This document shows, in pieces, positions 27,113 through 37,173 of a stretch of DNA of 64,000 bases (its first letter is position 1; each line of letters opens with the position of its first letter). Both the position numbers and the translations under genes were made by a program. This stretch comes from Cytobacillus firmus (GTDB taxonomy: Bacteria; Bacillota; Bacilli; Bacillales; Cytobacillaceae), in the NCBI RefSeq assembly GCF_023657595.1, contig NZ_CP098323.1, positions 2,256,001 to 2,320,000 of the forward strand, read 5' to 3'. Below the pieces are notes generated by a model. It saw only the letters and a program-made list of their open reading frames with translations, was not told the DNA's origin and did no database searches.

Positions 27113-28774
27113 TTATTTCATCATTGGAATGTTTACGCCTTTTTCTTTTGCTGTTTTGATAGCAAGGTCATAGCCTGCATCTACATGGCGTACAATTCCC
27201 ATTCCAGGATCAGATGTGAGGACACGTTCAAGGCGCTGTTCTGCTTCCTTCGTGCCATCCGCAACGATGACCATTCCAGCATGTAAGGAGTATCCCATTC
27301 CTACTCCGCCTCCATGGTGGACGGAAACCCAGCTTGCTCCTCCGACAGCATTGATCAGTGCATTCAGGATTGGCCAGTCTGCCACTGCATCACTGCCGTC
27401 CTTCATGGCTTCTGTCTCGCGGTTTGGAGATGCAACTGAACCGGAATCCAGATGGTCACGGCCGATAACGATCGGTGCTTTCAGTTCTCCGCGGGCAACC
27501 ATATCATTGATGATTTTTCCAAATTTTGCTCGCTCCCCATAACCAAGCCAGCAAATTCTTGAAGGCAGTCCCTGGAATTGAATTTTCTCCTGTGCCATCT
27601 TGATCCATTTGCAAAGATGTTCGTTATCTGCAAATTCGCGCAGGATCACTTCATCTGTTTTATAGATATCTTCGGGGTCTCCTGATAATGCTACCCAGCG
27701 GAAAGGCCCTTTCCCTTCACAGAATAACGGACGGATGTAGGCAGGCACGAATCCAGGGAAATCAAAAGCATTCTCGACACCCTCATCTTTCGCAACCTGA
27801 CGGATATTGTTTCCGTAATCAAATGTAACTGCGCCCTTCTTTTGCATGTCCAGCATAGCCTGAACATGGACAGCCATGCTTGCTTTTGATTTCTGAACAT
27901 AATCAGCAGTATCTTCCTTTCGCAGAACAGCTGCTTCTTCTAATGAATAGCCGATTGGAACATAGCCATTTAAAGGATCATGTGCAGAAGTCTGATCAGT
28001 CAGGACATCCGGGGTGAAATCCATCTCAAGCATTTTTGGCAGAATTTCAGCTGCATTGCCTAATAGCCCGATAGAAAGCGGACGGCCTTCCTGTTTTGCC
28101 TCTGTTGCCAACTTAATAGCCTCTTCAATTGAATAAACCTTTGTATCCAGGTATTTCGTTTCAAGCCTGCGGTCAATGCGGTGTTCATCCACATCAATGG
28201 CAATGCAGACACCATCATTCATGGTTACGGCGAGCGGCTGAGCGCCACCCATTCCGCCAAGGCCTGCTGTTAACGTAATCGTCTGTTTCAGTGAGCCGGA
28301 GAAGTGCTGCCTGCCAAGCTCGGCAAATGTTTCATAGGTTCCTTGGACGATTCCTTGGCTTCCGATATAAATCCAGCTTCCCGCTGTCATTTGGCCATAC
28401 ATCATCAGGCCTTTCTTATCAAGCTCGTGGAACGTATCCCAGTTTGCCCAGGCCGGCACCAGATTCGAGTTGGCGATCAATACCTTTGGTGCATCTTCAT
28501 GTGATTTAAATACCGCAACCGGCTTTCCGGATTGAACGAGTAGTGTTTCATCGTCTTCTAATTCATGAAGGGTTTTTACAATCGCATCATAGCAATCCCA
28601 ATTTCGGGCAGCCTTCCCTATGCCGCCGTAAACAACCAGTTCTTCCGGAATCTCTGCAACCTCTTTGTCTAAGTTATTCATTAGCATGCGAAGTGCCGCT
28701 TCCTGAATCCAGCCCTTTGCGTGGAGCTCACTGCCTTGATAATTTTTAATTTCTCTTTTTGTTTCCGCTTTCAT
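27113..28774 (-). CDS. hutU: Urocanate hydratase
   Basis: A 553-aa cytoplasmic NAD+-dependent enzyme that converts urocanate to imidazolone propionate. Typical full length. Seen: [69 protein letters not shown] and the C-terminal NGGAS-like [15 protein letters not shown] region. The ATG has GGAGGG 8 nt upstream. First gene of hutU-hutI-hutG-yjiH; hutH and hutP are not in the window. Confidence 0.97.
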   Translation of the reverse strand: MKAETKREIKNYQGSELHAKGWIQEAALRMLMNNLDKEVAEIPEELVVYGGIGKAARNWDCYDAIVKTLHELEDDETLLVQSGKPVAVFKSHEDAPKVLIANSNLVPAWANWDTFHELDKKGLMMYGQMTAGSWIYIGSQGIVQGTYETFAELGRQHFSGSLKQTITLTAGLGGMGGAQPLAVTMNDGVCIAIDVDEHRIDRRLETKYLDTKVYSIEEAIKLATEAKQEGRPLSIGLLGNAAEILPKMLEMDFTPDVLTDQTSAHDPLNGYVPIGYSLEEAAVLRKEDTADYVQKSKASMAVHVQAMLDMQKKGAVTFDYGNNIRQVAKDEGVENAFDFPGFVPAYIRPLFCEGKGPFRWVALSGDPEDIYKTDEVILREFADNEHLCKWIKMAQEKIQFQGLPSRICWLGYGERAKFGKIINDMVARGELKAPIVIGRDHLDSGSVASPNRETEAMKDGSDAVADWPILNALINAVGGASWVSVHHGGGVGMGYSLHAGMVIVADGTKEAEQRLERVLTSDPGMGIVRHVDAGYDLAIKTAKEKGVNIPMMK

Positions 28775-28833
28775 TGTTATCCCTCCAATGTTATCTCATA
28801 TTGAAATTTTATAATGAGAAATATCTGAAAAGT

Positions 28834-28861
28834 AGAATAATTAGGTTTGATTTTTTGTAAA
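28834..28861 (-). promoter_or_regulatory. Possible promoter of the hut unit
   Basis: TTTACA (28861-28856) and TATTCT (28839-28834) on the minus strand, 16 nt apart, about 60 nt before hutU. Consensus only, in an AT-rich region where matches are easy. Confidence 0.35.
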
Positions 28862-28930
28862 AATATAAGATTATATTCTTGGATTATGCCTATTTTTATA
28901 TTAATATTGGTGTTTTTATAAAAAAATACA

Positions 28931-28961
28931 AAAATAAAACCCCCATTTAAAAGGAGGTTTT
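28931..28961 (-). terminator. Terminator after the AraC-type regulator
   Basis: On the minus strand AAAACCTCC pairs with GGGGGTTTT (one G-T pair), then a T-rich tract; it overlaps the regulator's stop codon. It separates the regulator from the hut unit. Confidence 0.7.
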
Positions 28962-30431
28962 GTGCAGACTTTTTCTAAATTGATTAGGCGGTATACCTTT
29001 AATTTTACTGAACACTTTATTGAAGTATTGCTGATTTCGAAAACCGCAGACAGATGAGATTTCTTTTATGCTCATTTCTGATTCCAGAAGAAGCTTGGCA
29101 GATTGCCTGATCCGGGTTTCATTAAGGAGCTCCCGAAATGATTTACCGCATTTTTTTGCCAGCATGGAGCTAATATAGTTTGGGTTTCGATCTGCGTATT
29201 CAGCTGCCTTCTCAAGGGTGACTGAAGAGTCCCAGTAATTTGTTTCTATAAAGAATTGGACTCTGTCGGTAAGATCCAGCTTCAGTTTCTTATCAGATCG
29301 AATGGTCTCAAACACATAGGAAATGAAGCTGATCATTTCGTTAATAATCCGGTAGATCAATGGCGAATATAGGATCGTCTGGAATAAACGAAGGTATTCC
29401 TTCTCCATTTCTCCGTCGGCAAGGCGGAATGTCTTCATATGCCTGCGGATTTGCGCAAGAATACTGGTCAGCCGGATTCTGATTAGGCCGGGTTCCGGAT
29501 ATGGATCTTCCAATATAAGAAATTCTTTGGAAAACCATGATTTGATCCCTTCTAAATCAGCCTGATTCAGGAAATCAATCCAGCTGCTCTGTTCCTCGGG
29601 AGTTAAGAACGGATCAATTGAAAGCCATTTAGGCAGCGATGCTTCCTCAATTACCTGATTAAACCCCCTGAAAAATGTTAACTCCACCAGTTTTCTATTC
29701 GCATCATAATGGCTTTTGAGAGTATTCTGACCTTCCTGGCCAGTATTAATGCTGATGGCAATTGGTTCAGGTGAGGTTTCCTGCCAATTCCTCATAAATT
29801 TGACGCTTTCCTCTTTCCACGATACGCCCGATTTTTCAGCAATTATCAATACCATGTCACTTAAAATAAAATAATCGACTCGTTTCTGGAACGCATAGCT
29901 TTCCAGAAATTCATATAAAATTGGAAGCTCGAGCACATTTTCAGTTTTTATGCCAATGGAAAGAAAAGGCTCTGCCGGATCTTTCGTTTCTAAAAATATA
30001 TCCTGGTAATTGAAATTTTTATCTGCTTTTATGCTGGAGCTTTTTTCAGCAGCTGGAGCTTTCAGCTTTTGTCGCCTCTGAATGTTTCTTGCAGATTTCA
30101 ATAAAATATCAGCTGAAATGGGCTTAAGTATCAAATCGGCTACACCCATGTCAATGGCTCGCTTTGCCTGTGCAAAGGTCGCTTCCATTGTAAGTGCAAT
30201 AAGATCCGGCCCTATAATTTGAATGGTTTTTAAGAAAGAGCTGTATCTATCTTCCTTTATCAAATCAAGTTCAAAAATCAGCAGATCGGGCTGAAAAGTC
30301 TCAAGCTTTTTAATAAGCCCTGCCTCATCTTCGGCAGACTCCACATCCCATGCGTTCATGGAAGATTTCAACAGCCACTCTATACCCTTTGTATCGTACT
30401 CATCCCGATTGGCCACAAGTACCTTGTACAT
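28947..30431 (-). CDS. AraC-type response-regulator-like protein with degenerate receiver
   Basis: A 494-aa protein: receiver-like domain (1-125), an unassigned middle region (about 140-380), and a C-terminal AraC helix-turn-helix pair (about 395-490, KAAEYADRNPNYISSML...IKEISSVCGFRNQQYFNKVF). In the receiver the acidic pocket reads N8-R9-D10 instead of D-D, and the phospho-acceptor position (six after P48) is E54. The Thr (ALTMEA) and Lys (ILKPIS) switch residues remain. It is probably not activated by normal phosphorylation. It lies directly upstream of hutU on the same strand, without an adjacent histidine kinase, and may regulate hut genes. ATG with GGAAG upstream. Confidence 0.8.
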   Translation of the reverse strand: MYKVLVANRDEYDTKGIEWLLKSSMNAWDVESAEDEAGLIKKLETFQPDLLIFELDLIKEDRYSSFLKTIQIIGPDLIALTMEATFAQAKRAIDMGVADLILKPISADILLKSARNIQRRQKLKAPAAEKSSSIKADKNFNYQDIFLETKDPAEPFLSIGIKTENVLELPILYEFLESYAFQKRVDYFILSDMVLIIAEKSGVSWKEESVKFMRNWQETSPEPIAISINTGQEGQNTLKSHYDANRKLVELTFFRGFNQVIEEASLPKWLSIDPFLTPEEQSSWIDFLNQADLEGIKSWFSKEFLILEDPYPEPGLIRIRLTSILAQIRRHMKTFRLADGEMEKEYLRLFQTILYSPLIYRIINEMISFISYVFETIRSDKKLKLDLTDRVQFFIETNYWDSSVTLEKAAEYADRNPNYISSMLAKKCGKSFRELLNETRIRQSAKLLLESEMSIKEISSVCGFRNQQYFNKVFSKIKGIPPNQFRKSLHKTSF

Positions 30432-30579
30432 GCTGCCACTTCCTTTTTTAAATCTATTATGAAATAATTTTTCAGCAGCTGTAAAGAAAAATCGGAAAAA
30501 TCCCGCAAATAGTAGACAAGTTATGATGCCCTTAAAGCATATCTATATATGGACAACTAATTTTGGAAGGAGTATGACC

Positions 30580-31032
30580 ATGCCTTTTCTTGTATTAAAG
30601 AAACGCAGCATCATTGCCTTTGTCATCATATTTTCAGTCATTGTTTCTGCATCTGTATGGTTTTTTTCAAAGTCTGACAGTTTGACGGTATTCAACCAGA
30701 ACGAAGGCGAAAAAGTCCGGGAAATCCATATGGTTACAGGAGAATTTAAAGCCAAGCTGCCTGATGGCAAGGAAATCGAAGCATATCGCTGGGATCCGGG
30801 AACCATTTTTCTGGAAAAAGATGAAAAGGTTAACCTGAAGATTTGGGGAGTCAACGGAATGGAACATCCTTATATCATCGAAGGAACCGATATTAAGGGT
30901 GTTGTAAAGAAAGCCGAAGAAACAGTGGTCCCTCTTCAATTTGATAAAGAAGGCGTTTACCGTCTGATTTGTCTTACTCATCCGGATAAGGATAATAGCG
31001 GACCTATGATTGCTTATATTGTAGTAGATTAA
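30580..31032 (+). CDS. Membrane-anchored cupredoxin
   Basis: A 150-aa protein with an N-terminal membrane helix (about residues 10-30) and an outward cupredoxin domain. Candidate type-1 copper ligands are the His in NGMEHPYII and Cys, His and Met in LICLTHPDKDNSGPM. This could be an electron carrier or a copper-binding stress protein; related proteins are annotated as nitrosocyanin- or CuA-like. The ATG at 30580 has GGAAGGAG 7 nt upstream; another ATG two codons earlier is too close. Monocistronic. Confidence 0.75.
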   Translation: MPFLVLKKRSIIAFVIIFSVIVSASVWFFSKSDSLTVFNQNEGEKVREIHMVTGEFKAKLPDGKEIEAYRWDPGTIFLEKDEKVNLKIWGVNGMEHPYIIEGTDIKGVVKKAEETVVPLQFDKEGVYRLICLTHPDKDNSGPMIAYIVVD

Positions 31033-31042
31033 TGGGCAAAGC

Positions 31043-31074
31043 AAAAGCACCGGATTATTCCGGTGCTTTTCTTT
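31043..31074 (+). terminator. Terminator after the cupredoxin
   Basis: AAAAGCACCGG / CCGGTGCTTTT stem with T-rich tail. Confidence 0.9.
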
Positions 31075-31077
31075 ACT

Positions 31078-31137
31078 GTCTAGCGCAAGCAGCTTGCCCC
31101 CTCGAGGTGTCGGGGGTGGGCAAGGCGCTGGAGATTT
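31078..31137 (+). repeat. Short palindromic Bacillus-type repeat, copy A
   Basis: Holds CCCCCTCGAGGTGTCGGGGGTGGGC between AGCGC and AAGGCGCTGGAG-like ends; the core shares CCCCTCGAGGTGT and AAGGCGCT with the copy at 51640-51690 in inverted orientation. Similar CTCGAGG repeats occur between genes in many Bacillus genomes. No gene content. Confidence 0.65.
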
Positions 31138-31142
31138 TCCTC

Positions 31143-31769
31143 TTATCTCCCAATAAACATTTGTGTCCAATAGTGTCCGTAAGTTCCGCCCTGTGCGTAA
31201 CCTACTCCGATTTCTGTGAAGTTCGCAGATAGGATATTTTTGCGGTGACCCTCACTGTTCATCCACGCTGTTACCACTTCCTGAGGAGTTCTTTGCCCGG
31301 CAGCAATGTTTTCCCCAGCAGTTCTGTAGGTAATTCCGAAGCTCTTCATCATATCAAACGGGCTTCCGTATGTAGGTGAGTTATGATCGAAATATCTCTT
31401 ATTAATCATATCCTGAGATTTGTACCTTGCTACTCTCGCAAGCTCCCAATTTGATTTCAGCGGCTTTAATCCGTACTTTGCCCTTTCCTGGTTAACAAGC
31501 TGAACTACTTGTTCTTCAACGCCTGTTGTGGCTTTTGACAGAGTAGGGATATTCACCTTTTGTCCGGGATAAATGAAGTTCGGGTTTGAAATCTGCCCGT
31601 TGGCATTAATGATTTCAGGAACACCCACCTGATACTTCATGGCAATCTTCCACATCGTATCCCCTGGCTGAACGGTATGTACTGTTGATGCTTTTGCATC
31701 AAAATTGAATCCAAAGACAAGTGCGACAGACAACATTAAAATGAATGAAAGTTTTGATAGTGTTTTCAT
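31143..31769 (-). CDS. Secreted LysM and CAP-domain protein (YkwD-like)
   Basis: A 208-aa exported protein: signal peptide (about 1-28), one LysM domain (about 29-77, HTVQPGDTMWKIAMKYQV), and a CAP/SCP domain (about 85-208) with VNQERAKYGLKPL, HNSPTYGSPFDM, AGENIAAGQ and EGHRKNI. LysM binds peptidoglycan; bacterial CAP domains are of unclear activity. YkwD and SafA-type proteins are relatives. No strong ribosome site is seen before the ATG, which may mean weak or stage-specific translation. It converges with the cupredoxin gene. Confidence 0.85.
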   Translation of the reverse strand: MKTLSKLSFILMLSVALVFGFNFDAKASTVHTVQPGDTMWKIAMKYQVGVPEIINANGQISNPNFIYPGQKVNIPTLSKATTGVEEQVVQLVNQERAKYGLKPLKSNWELARVARYKSQDMINKRYFDHNSPTYGSPFDMMKSFGITYRTAGENIAAGQRTPQEVVTAWMNSEGHRKNILSANFTEIGVGYAQGGTYGHYWTQMFIGR

Positions 31770-31971
31770 ATTTATATTTAATCAAAAACTTCTACTCTAA
31801 TAAACAGGTAATTGTTGGCGCCGAATGTAAGAATTTCATAATAATTGCTATCAGTTTTTATGGTCGGATTTTCATCTGTGTATAACAGTTCACAGACTCT
31901 GGATGGTTTTGTAATACACTTTTTGTCTGAAGTTGCATAATAACTATATTTCACAATACGTTCAAAATGTT

Positions 31972-32014
31972 TGTGATTTATTTCACATTAAATCTGTTAT
32001 ATTGATAGTATAGT
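31972..32014 (+). promoter_or_regulatory. Fnr/Rex-type palindrome and -10 box of pflB
   Basis: TGTGA-TTTATT-TCACA (31972-31987) is an exact Fnr-type box (TGTGA-N6-TCACA). Its TTGTGA...TTCACA core is also close to the Rex consensus. TATAGT (32009-32014) lies so that a start near 32021 would put the box centre at about -41.5, the position expected for class II activation. This fits anaerobic induction of pyruvate formate-lyase. Confidence 0.7.
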
Positions 32015-32062
32015 AAAGTTGTAACAACTGTTATACAAATAATCTCTTTGAGGTGAACTGAC

Positions 32063-34288
32063 ATGGAAAGATGGAACGGCTTTAAAGAAGGCATTTGGAC
32101 ACGTGAAATTGATGTTAGAGATTTTATATTAAAGAACTTTACACCTTTTTCCGGGGATGAATCATTTTTGAAAGGTCCTACAGAAGCTACATCATTTTTA
32201 TGGGAAAAAGTAATGGCTCTCACCAAAAAGGAGCGGGAACAAGGCGGCGTGCTCGATATGGACACAGAAATCGTCTCCACTATTACCTCACATGGACCTG
32301 GTTATCTCGTTCAGGATAAAGAAAAAATTGTAGGTGTCCAGACTGACCAGCCGTTTAAGCGCTCTCTTCAGCCATTTGGCGGAGTCCGCATGGCTGTGGC
32401 TGCCTGTGAAGCATACGGCTATGAAGCCAGCAAAGACATTGAAAAGATATTTACAGACTATCGCAAAACACATAACCAGGGCGTGTTTGATGCCTATACG
32501 GATGAAATGAAGCTTGCCCGTAAAGCTGGCATAATTACCGGACTGCCTGATGCATATGGCCGGGGCAGGATTATCGGAGATTACCGCAGGGTTGCCCTTT
32601 ATGGGGCTGACCGCTTGATTGAAGCGAAAAAAGCTGATATGAAATCGACCTCAAGTGTAATGACGGAAGAAAATATTCGATTGAGGGAAGAAATTTCAGA
32701 ACAGATCAGGGCTCTGAAGGAACTGAAACAGCTGGCAAACAGCTACGGTTTTGATATATCAAAGCCTGCAGGAAATGCTCTTGAAGCTTTCCAATGGCTG
32801 TATTTCGCTTATCTTGCTGCCATCAAGGAACAAAATGGTGCCGCTATGAGTCTTGGCCGTGTTTCCACTTTTCTTGATATTTTCATAGAAAGAGACATTA
32901 AGAACGGGGTACTTACCGAGACGGAAGCGCAGGAGCTGGTTGATCACTTTGTCATGAAGCTGCGTCTCGTAAAATTCGCCAGAACGCCTGATTATAATGA
33001 ATTATTCAGCGGTGACCCTACATGGGTTACAGAGTCCATTGGCGGGATGGCGCTTGATGGCCGCCCGCTTGTAACAAAGAATTCTTTCCGCTTCCTTCAT
33101 ACCCTTAGAAATCTTGGTCCTGCTCCGGAACCGAACTTAACGGTATTATGGTCCGCCAAGCTTCCTGAGAACTTTAAAAAATATTGTGCCAGGATGTCAA
33201 TCGAAACAAGTTCAATCCAATACGAAAACGACGATATCATGCTTCCCGAGTATGGCGATGATTATGGAATCGCCTGCTGTGTTTCTGCCATGGAAATAGG
33301 AAAACAAATGCAATTTTTCGGAGCAAGAGCAAACCTTGCAAAGGCCCTCTTATATAGCATTAATGGCGGCAAGGATGAAAAACTGGGCATTCAGGTCGGC
33401 CCGGCCTATGCCCCAATAACATCAGACATCCTTCGATATGAGGAAGTGATGGAGAAGTTTGATTTCATGATGGAATGGCTGGCAGACCTCTATATTAATA
33501 CTCTGAATATCATTCATTACATGCATGATAAATATAGCTACGAACGAATCGAAATGGCTTTGCATGACTCCGAAATTCTCAGAACAATGGCCACTGGCAT
33601 TGCGGGTCTGAGTGTTGCGGCCGATTCGCTAAGTGCCATCAAATATGCAACCGTTAAGGCAATCCGTGATGAGAACGGGATAGTGATTGATTTTATAACA
33701 GAAGGAGATTTTCCGAAATACGGAAATAATGATGATCGCGTCGACAGCATCGCTATAGACCTGGTTGAACGGTTTATGAAGAAGCTACGAAAGCATCAGA
33801 CTTACAGAAACTCTATGCACACGATGTCGATATTAACCATTACATCAAATGTGGTATATGGCAAGAAAACTGGCAATACACCTGATGGACGGCGTGCCGG
33901 AGAGCCATTTGCCCCAGGTGCAAATCCAATGCACGGAAGAGATACGAAAGGAACGCTTGCTTCCCTGTCCTCTGTTGCAAAATTACCGTACAAACAGGCG
34001 CTCGATGGCATCAGCAACACCTTCTCCATTGTTCCTAAAGCACTTGGAAAGTATGATGAAAGCCGTGTTCGAAATCTGGTATCCATACTCGATGGATATG
34101 CCATAAAATCCGGGCATCACTTAAATGTCAATGTATTCAATAAAGAAACACTTATGGATGCCATGGAACATCCGGAGGAATATCCGCAGCTGACCATCAG
34201 GGTTTCAGGCTATGCAGTAAACTTCATTAAGCTGACTAAAGAGCAGCAGCTTGATGTTATAAATCGGACATTCCATGAATCCATGTAA
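32063..34288 (+). CDS. pflB: Formate acetyltransferase (pyruvate formate-lyase)
   Basis: A 741-aa glycyl-radical enzyme that splits pyruvate and CoA into acetyl-CoA and formate without oxygen. The catalytic pair C405-C406 is in [11 protein letters not shown], and the radical-bearing G716 is in RVSGYAVNF near the C-terminus. Normal length. ATG with GAGGTG 7 nt upstream. Followed 100 nt later by its activase gene. Regulation by oxygen or redox is suggested by the palindrome at 31972. Confidence 0.97.
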   Translation: MERWNGFKEGIWTREIDVRDFILKNFTPFSGDESFLKGPTEATSFLWEKVMALTKKEREQGGVLDMDTEIVSTITSHGPGYLVQDKEKIVGVQTDQPFKRSLQPFGGVRMAVAACEAYGYEASKDIEKIFTDYRKTHNQGVFDAYTDEMKLARKAGIITGLPDAYGRGRIIGDYRRVALYGADRLIEAKKADMKSTSSVMTEENIRLREEISEQIRALKELKQLANSYGFDISKPAGNALEAFQWLYFAYLAAIKEQNGAAMSLGRVSTFLDIFIERDIKNGVLTETEAQELVDHFVMKLRLVKFARTPDYNELFSGDPTWVTESIGGMALDGRPLVTKNSFRFLHTLRNLGPAPEPNLTVLWSAKLPENFKKYCARMSIETSSIQYENDDIMLPEYGDDYGIACCVSAMEIGKQMQFFGARANLAKALLYSINGGKDEKLGIQVGPAYAPITSDILRYEEVMEKFDFMMEWLADLYINTLNIIHYMHDKYSYERIEMALHDSEILRTMATGIAGLSVAADSLSAIKYATVKAIRDENGIVIDFITEGDFPKYGNNDDRVDSIAIDLVERFMKKLRKHQTYRNSMHTMSILTITSNVVYGKKTGNTPDGRRAGEPFAPGANPMHGRDTKGTLASLSSVAKLPYKQALDGISNTFSIVPKALGKYDESRVRNLVSILDGYAIKSGHHLNVNVFNKETLMDAMEHPEEYPQLTIRVSGYAVNFIKLTKEQQLDVINRTFHESM

Positions 34289-34388
34289 CCAATCGGATGG
34301 GGGGCCATTTTAATCGGCTCCCTTCTTCAAAAAGCTTTAGCAAGGTGCAGCTGCGGCTGCCCCGGTGCTTATGGAAAGGAAGATGATC

Positions 34389-35117
34389 ATGCACGGCAAC
34401 ATTCATTCAATAGAGACATTCGGTACAGTAGACGGACCTGGCATCCGGTATGTTATTTTTGCACAGGGGTGCCTCCTTCGCTGTCAATTTTGCCATAATG
34501 CAGATACTTGGGAAATTGGAACAGGGAAGCAAATGTCCGTTTCAGAAATCATGAATGACCTGCAATCCTATCTCCCTTTCTTCGAGGCTTCCGGAGGCGG
34601 CATCACAGTCAGCGGCGGTGAACCTTTGCTGCAGATTCCATTTCTTATAGAGCTTTTTAAAGAATGCAAGAAACTTGGCATTCACACTGCCATAGATTCA
34701 TCAGGGGGCTGCTATTCCAGCTCCCCGCTTTTTCAGACACAGCTGAAAGAGCTTTTGAACTATACGGACCTGGTACTGCTGGATTTGAAACATATTGATA
34801 GGGAGAAACATAAAAAACTGACAGGACTTACAAATGAGCACATCCTTCAATTTGCGCGGTTTCTGTCTGATCATCAGGTGCCTGTATGGATCCGCCATGT
34901 GCTGGTGCCAACAAGGTCTGATGATGAACGGGATCTGGAACGATTGGGCTGTTTTATAAAAGAGTTGAACAATGTGGAAAAAATTGAGGTTCTCCCCTAT
35001 CACAAGCTTGGTGTGTATAAATGGGAAGCGCTTGGATTGGAATATCCGCTGAAGGATATTGATCCGCCGAGTTTGGAAAAAACTGAATGGGCCTATCGGC
35101 TTTTGGCTGGGTTATAA
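34389..35117 (+). CDS. pflA: Pyruvate formate-lyase activating enzyme
   Basis: A 242-aa radical-SAM enzyme that places the glycyl radical on PflB. The cluster motif C28-L-L-R-C32-Q-F-C35 and ISGGEPLL-type SGGEPLLQ are present. The family N-terminus (G-x-I-H-S-x-E-T-x-G-T-V-D-G-P-G) fits the ATG at 34389, which has AAGGAAG 6 nt upstream; ATGs further upstream would add residues outside the family. Operon with pflB. Confidence 0.95.
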   Translation: MHGNIHSIETFGTVDGPGIRYVIFAQGCLLRCQFCHNADTWEIGTGKQMSVSEIMNDLQSYLPFFEASGGGITVSGGEPLLQIPFLIELFKECKKLGIHTAIDSSGGCYSSSPLFQTQLKELLNYTDLVLLDLKHIDREKHKKLTGLTNEHILQFARFLSDHQVPVWIRHVLVPTRSDDERDLERLGCFIKELNNVEKIEVLPYHKLGVYKWEALGLEYPLKDIDPPSLEKTEWAYRLLAGL

Positions 35118-35164
35118 AAGTTGGTTTTGATTTAGGATTTTAGTTGCAGCGTTTTATGTGGTTT

Positions 35165-35190
35165 GCCCCAATTTCGATTGGGGCTTTGTT
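35165..35190 (+). terminator. Terminator after pflA
   Basis: GCCCCAAT-TTCG-ATTGGGGC with a stable UUCG loop, then a T-rich stretch. Confidence 0.85.
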
Positions 35191-35225
35191 TGTGTCTTGT
35201 AGTTGTTCTTTTGGGTGTCGGGTTA

Positions 35226-35709
35226 GGACGCAAAAGTGATGCCGGCTGAGTCTGAAGTTGACTGGTGTTCGGACACAAAACCGCGAACAGATGCTCGCTG
35301 AGTCCGAAGTTGGCTGGAGTTCGGACCCAAAACTGCAAACGGATGCCGGCAGAGTCCGAAGTTGGCTGGGGTTCGGACACAAAACCGCGAACAGATGCCC
35401 GCTGAGTCCGAAGCTGGCCTGAGTTCGGACACAAAACCGCGAACGGATGCCGGCTGAGTCCGAAGTTGGCTGGGGTTCGGACACAAAACCGCGAACAGAT
35501 GCCCGCTGAGTCCAAAGCTGGCCTGAGTTCGGACACAAAACCGCGAACTGTTGCACGCAGAGTCCGAAGATGGCTGGGGTTCGGACACAAAACCGCGAAC
35601 AGATGCTCGCTGAGTCCGAAGGTAGCTAGAGTTCGGACCCAAAACTGCAAACGGATGCCGGCTGCGTCCGAAGTTACCCGGAGTTCGGACCCAAAATCGC
35701 AAACTGGTG
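35226..35709. repeat. 52-bp hairpin repeat array, left part (9 units)
   Basis: GTCCGAA starts at 35250, 35302, 35354, 35406, 35458, 35510 (as GTCCAAA), 35562, 35614 and 35666, each exactly 52 bp apart. In each unit GTCCGAA pairs with TTCGGAC across an 11-nt loop, and the rest is a CAAAACCGCGAAC-GATGC-like linker. Units differ by scattered substitutions, so this is not a CRISPR with unique spacers. The last unit is cut by the IS at 35710. No convincing gene inside. Confidence 0.95.
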
Positions 35710-35809
35710 GATTAAGTCCATATAATTGTGTAAAAAGAAAGAGTCATTTTATTCTCTCTTGGCAACACTGTTTTCTACCACAGAAAAACTAGTGAAAAGA
35801 GGAATAGTA

Positions 35810-36988
35810 ATGACTCAAGTACAGTTTAACCTGAATGTTGATGTTTTAAAAGAAGCTATTGTAAATTCCAATCTTGATATGGTCATTAAATCAGCCGTTG
35901 TGTTGGTACTAAATGAGTTTATGGAAAAGGAAAGGGATGACTATTTAAAGGCTGCCCCTTATGAACGCGCTGTTGAACGCCGTGACTACCGGAACGGTTA
36001 CTATGAACGTGAACTGTTGATGAGTATCGGAAATATAACCCTAAAGGTTCCACGCACACGTAATGGCGAGTTCTCAACTACTGTTTTTGAAAAGTATTCA
36101 CGATGTGACCAGGCCCTGGTCCTCTCAATGGTGGAGATGGTTGTCAATGGGGTTTCAACGAGGAAAGTGACCAACATTGTAGAACAGCTTTGTGGTAAGA
36201 ATGTGTCCAAATCGTTTGTTTCTTCTCTTACACACAAGCTTGATCCCCTTGTGAATGAATGGGCCGGTCGGCCCCTGAATACAACCTACTACCCTTATGT
36301 TTTTGCCGACGCCATGTATATAAAGGTCCGTGAGCACAATCGTGTCGTATCCAAGGCTGTTTATATTGCGACAGCCATTGCAGAGAATAACACCCGTCAA
36401 ATACTTGGCCTAAGTGTTGACCATGTGGAAAGTTACGAAAGCTGGAGCCGTTTTTTTCAACAGCTTAAATCACGCGGCCTCTAATCACCAAAACTACTGA
36501 TCTCGGATGCTCACCAAGGGCTTCAGAGAGCCATTCAACGTGAATTTATCGGGACGGCCTGGCAAAGATGCAGTGTCCACTTCAAACGGAATATCCTTGG
36601 AAAATTGCCCAAAAAGGATACAGCCGAAATCCGCATGATGATTAAGCGGATATTTGAAGCAGTTACGATTGAGGACATACGCCAGTTCAAGGATGAATTG
36701 ATGAACCGTTTTAGTAATGAGGCGAGATTTGAAAAAGCGCTTACCATCTTGGATGAAGGTTTCGAAGATACCATTCAATATATGAATTTTCCTGACCATA
36801 TCCGGATCCATATCCGAAGTACCAACTCATTGGAACGGCTTAATCAGGAGGTTCGCAGAAGGGAAAGAGTGATTCGCATTTTCCCCAATTCTCAATCAGC
36901 TTACCGTTTGGTTGGCGCAGTTCTGATGCATTACCATGAGTCAGATTACTTAAAGAGGAAGTCTTTAATGGGTGGCAGGCTAAAGTAG
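35810..36988 (+). pseudogene. IS256-type transposase (mutator family) with one in-frame TAA
   Basis: 393 codons in one frame, interrupted only by TAA at 36482-36484. DDE residues are visible on both sides: the first Asp in YVFADAMYIKV, the second in LLISDAHQGL, and Glu in SLERLNQEVRRR. Without the stop the protein would be about 391 aa, normal for the family. The start has AGAGGAA upstream. The lost codon could be CAA, as in the FAD oxidoreductase at 21082. The element is probably not autonomous unless the stop is read through. Confidence 0.85.
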
Positions 36989-37024
36989 TCGTATTTTCAG
37001 CTTCACTTCCATCATGGATGATTA

Positions 37025-37080
37025 CATCTCCGGGAAGGGATGTCAAATTGAAAATCATTTGACATCCCTTCCCGGAGATG
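37025..37080. repeat. Perfect 24-bp inverted repeat inside the IS
   Basis: The arms 37025-37048 and 37057-37080 are exact complements (24 bp, 8-nt loop), starting CATCTCCGGGAAGGG. It lies 36 nt after the transposase stop and is followed by an A-rich stretch, not a T run, so it is an unusual terminator or a structural hairpin. Confidence 0.85.
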
Positions 37081-37173
37081 AAGAAAAAAATCTATGGAAG
37101 CTTCGCTAAAAAAATGAAAAGGTTTGGTTGAAAACACTTGCCATTGATTTTACACAATAACCAGGACTTGACT

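Larger units (their letters stand above)
35710..37173 (+). mobile_element. IS256-family insertion sequence
   Basis: 1464 bp with imperfect 26-bp terminal inverted repeats (19 of 26 match; both ends share AAGTCC and ATTGTGTAAAA). It is flanked by an 8-bp target duplication AACTGGTG (35702-35709 and 37174-37181). It carries one transposase, broken by an in-frame stop. Inserted inside the 52-bp array. Confidence 0.93.

Noticed and set aside
35132..35702. Three long overlapping open frames on the minus strand across the 52-bp array
   Set aside because: They consist only of translated repeat units in all three frames (52 is not a multiple of 3), have no ribosome sites and no family similarity.
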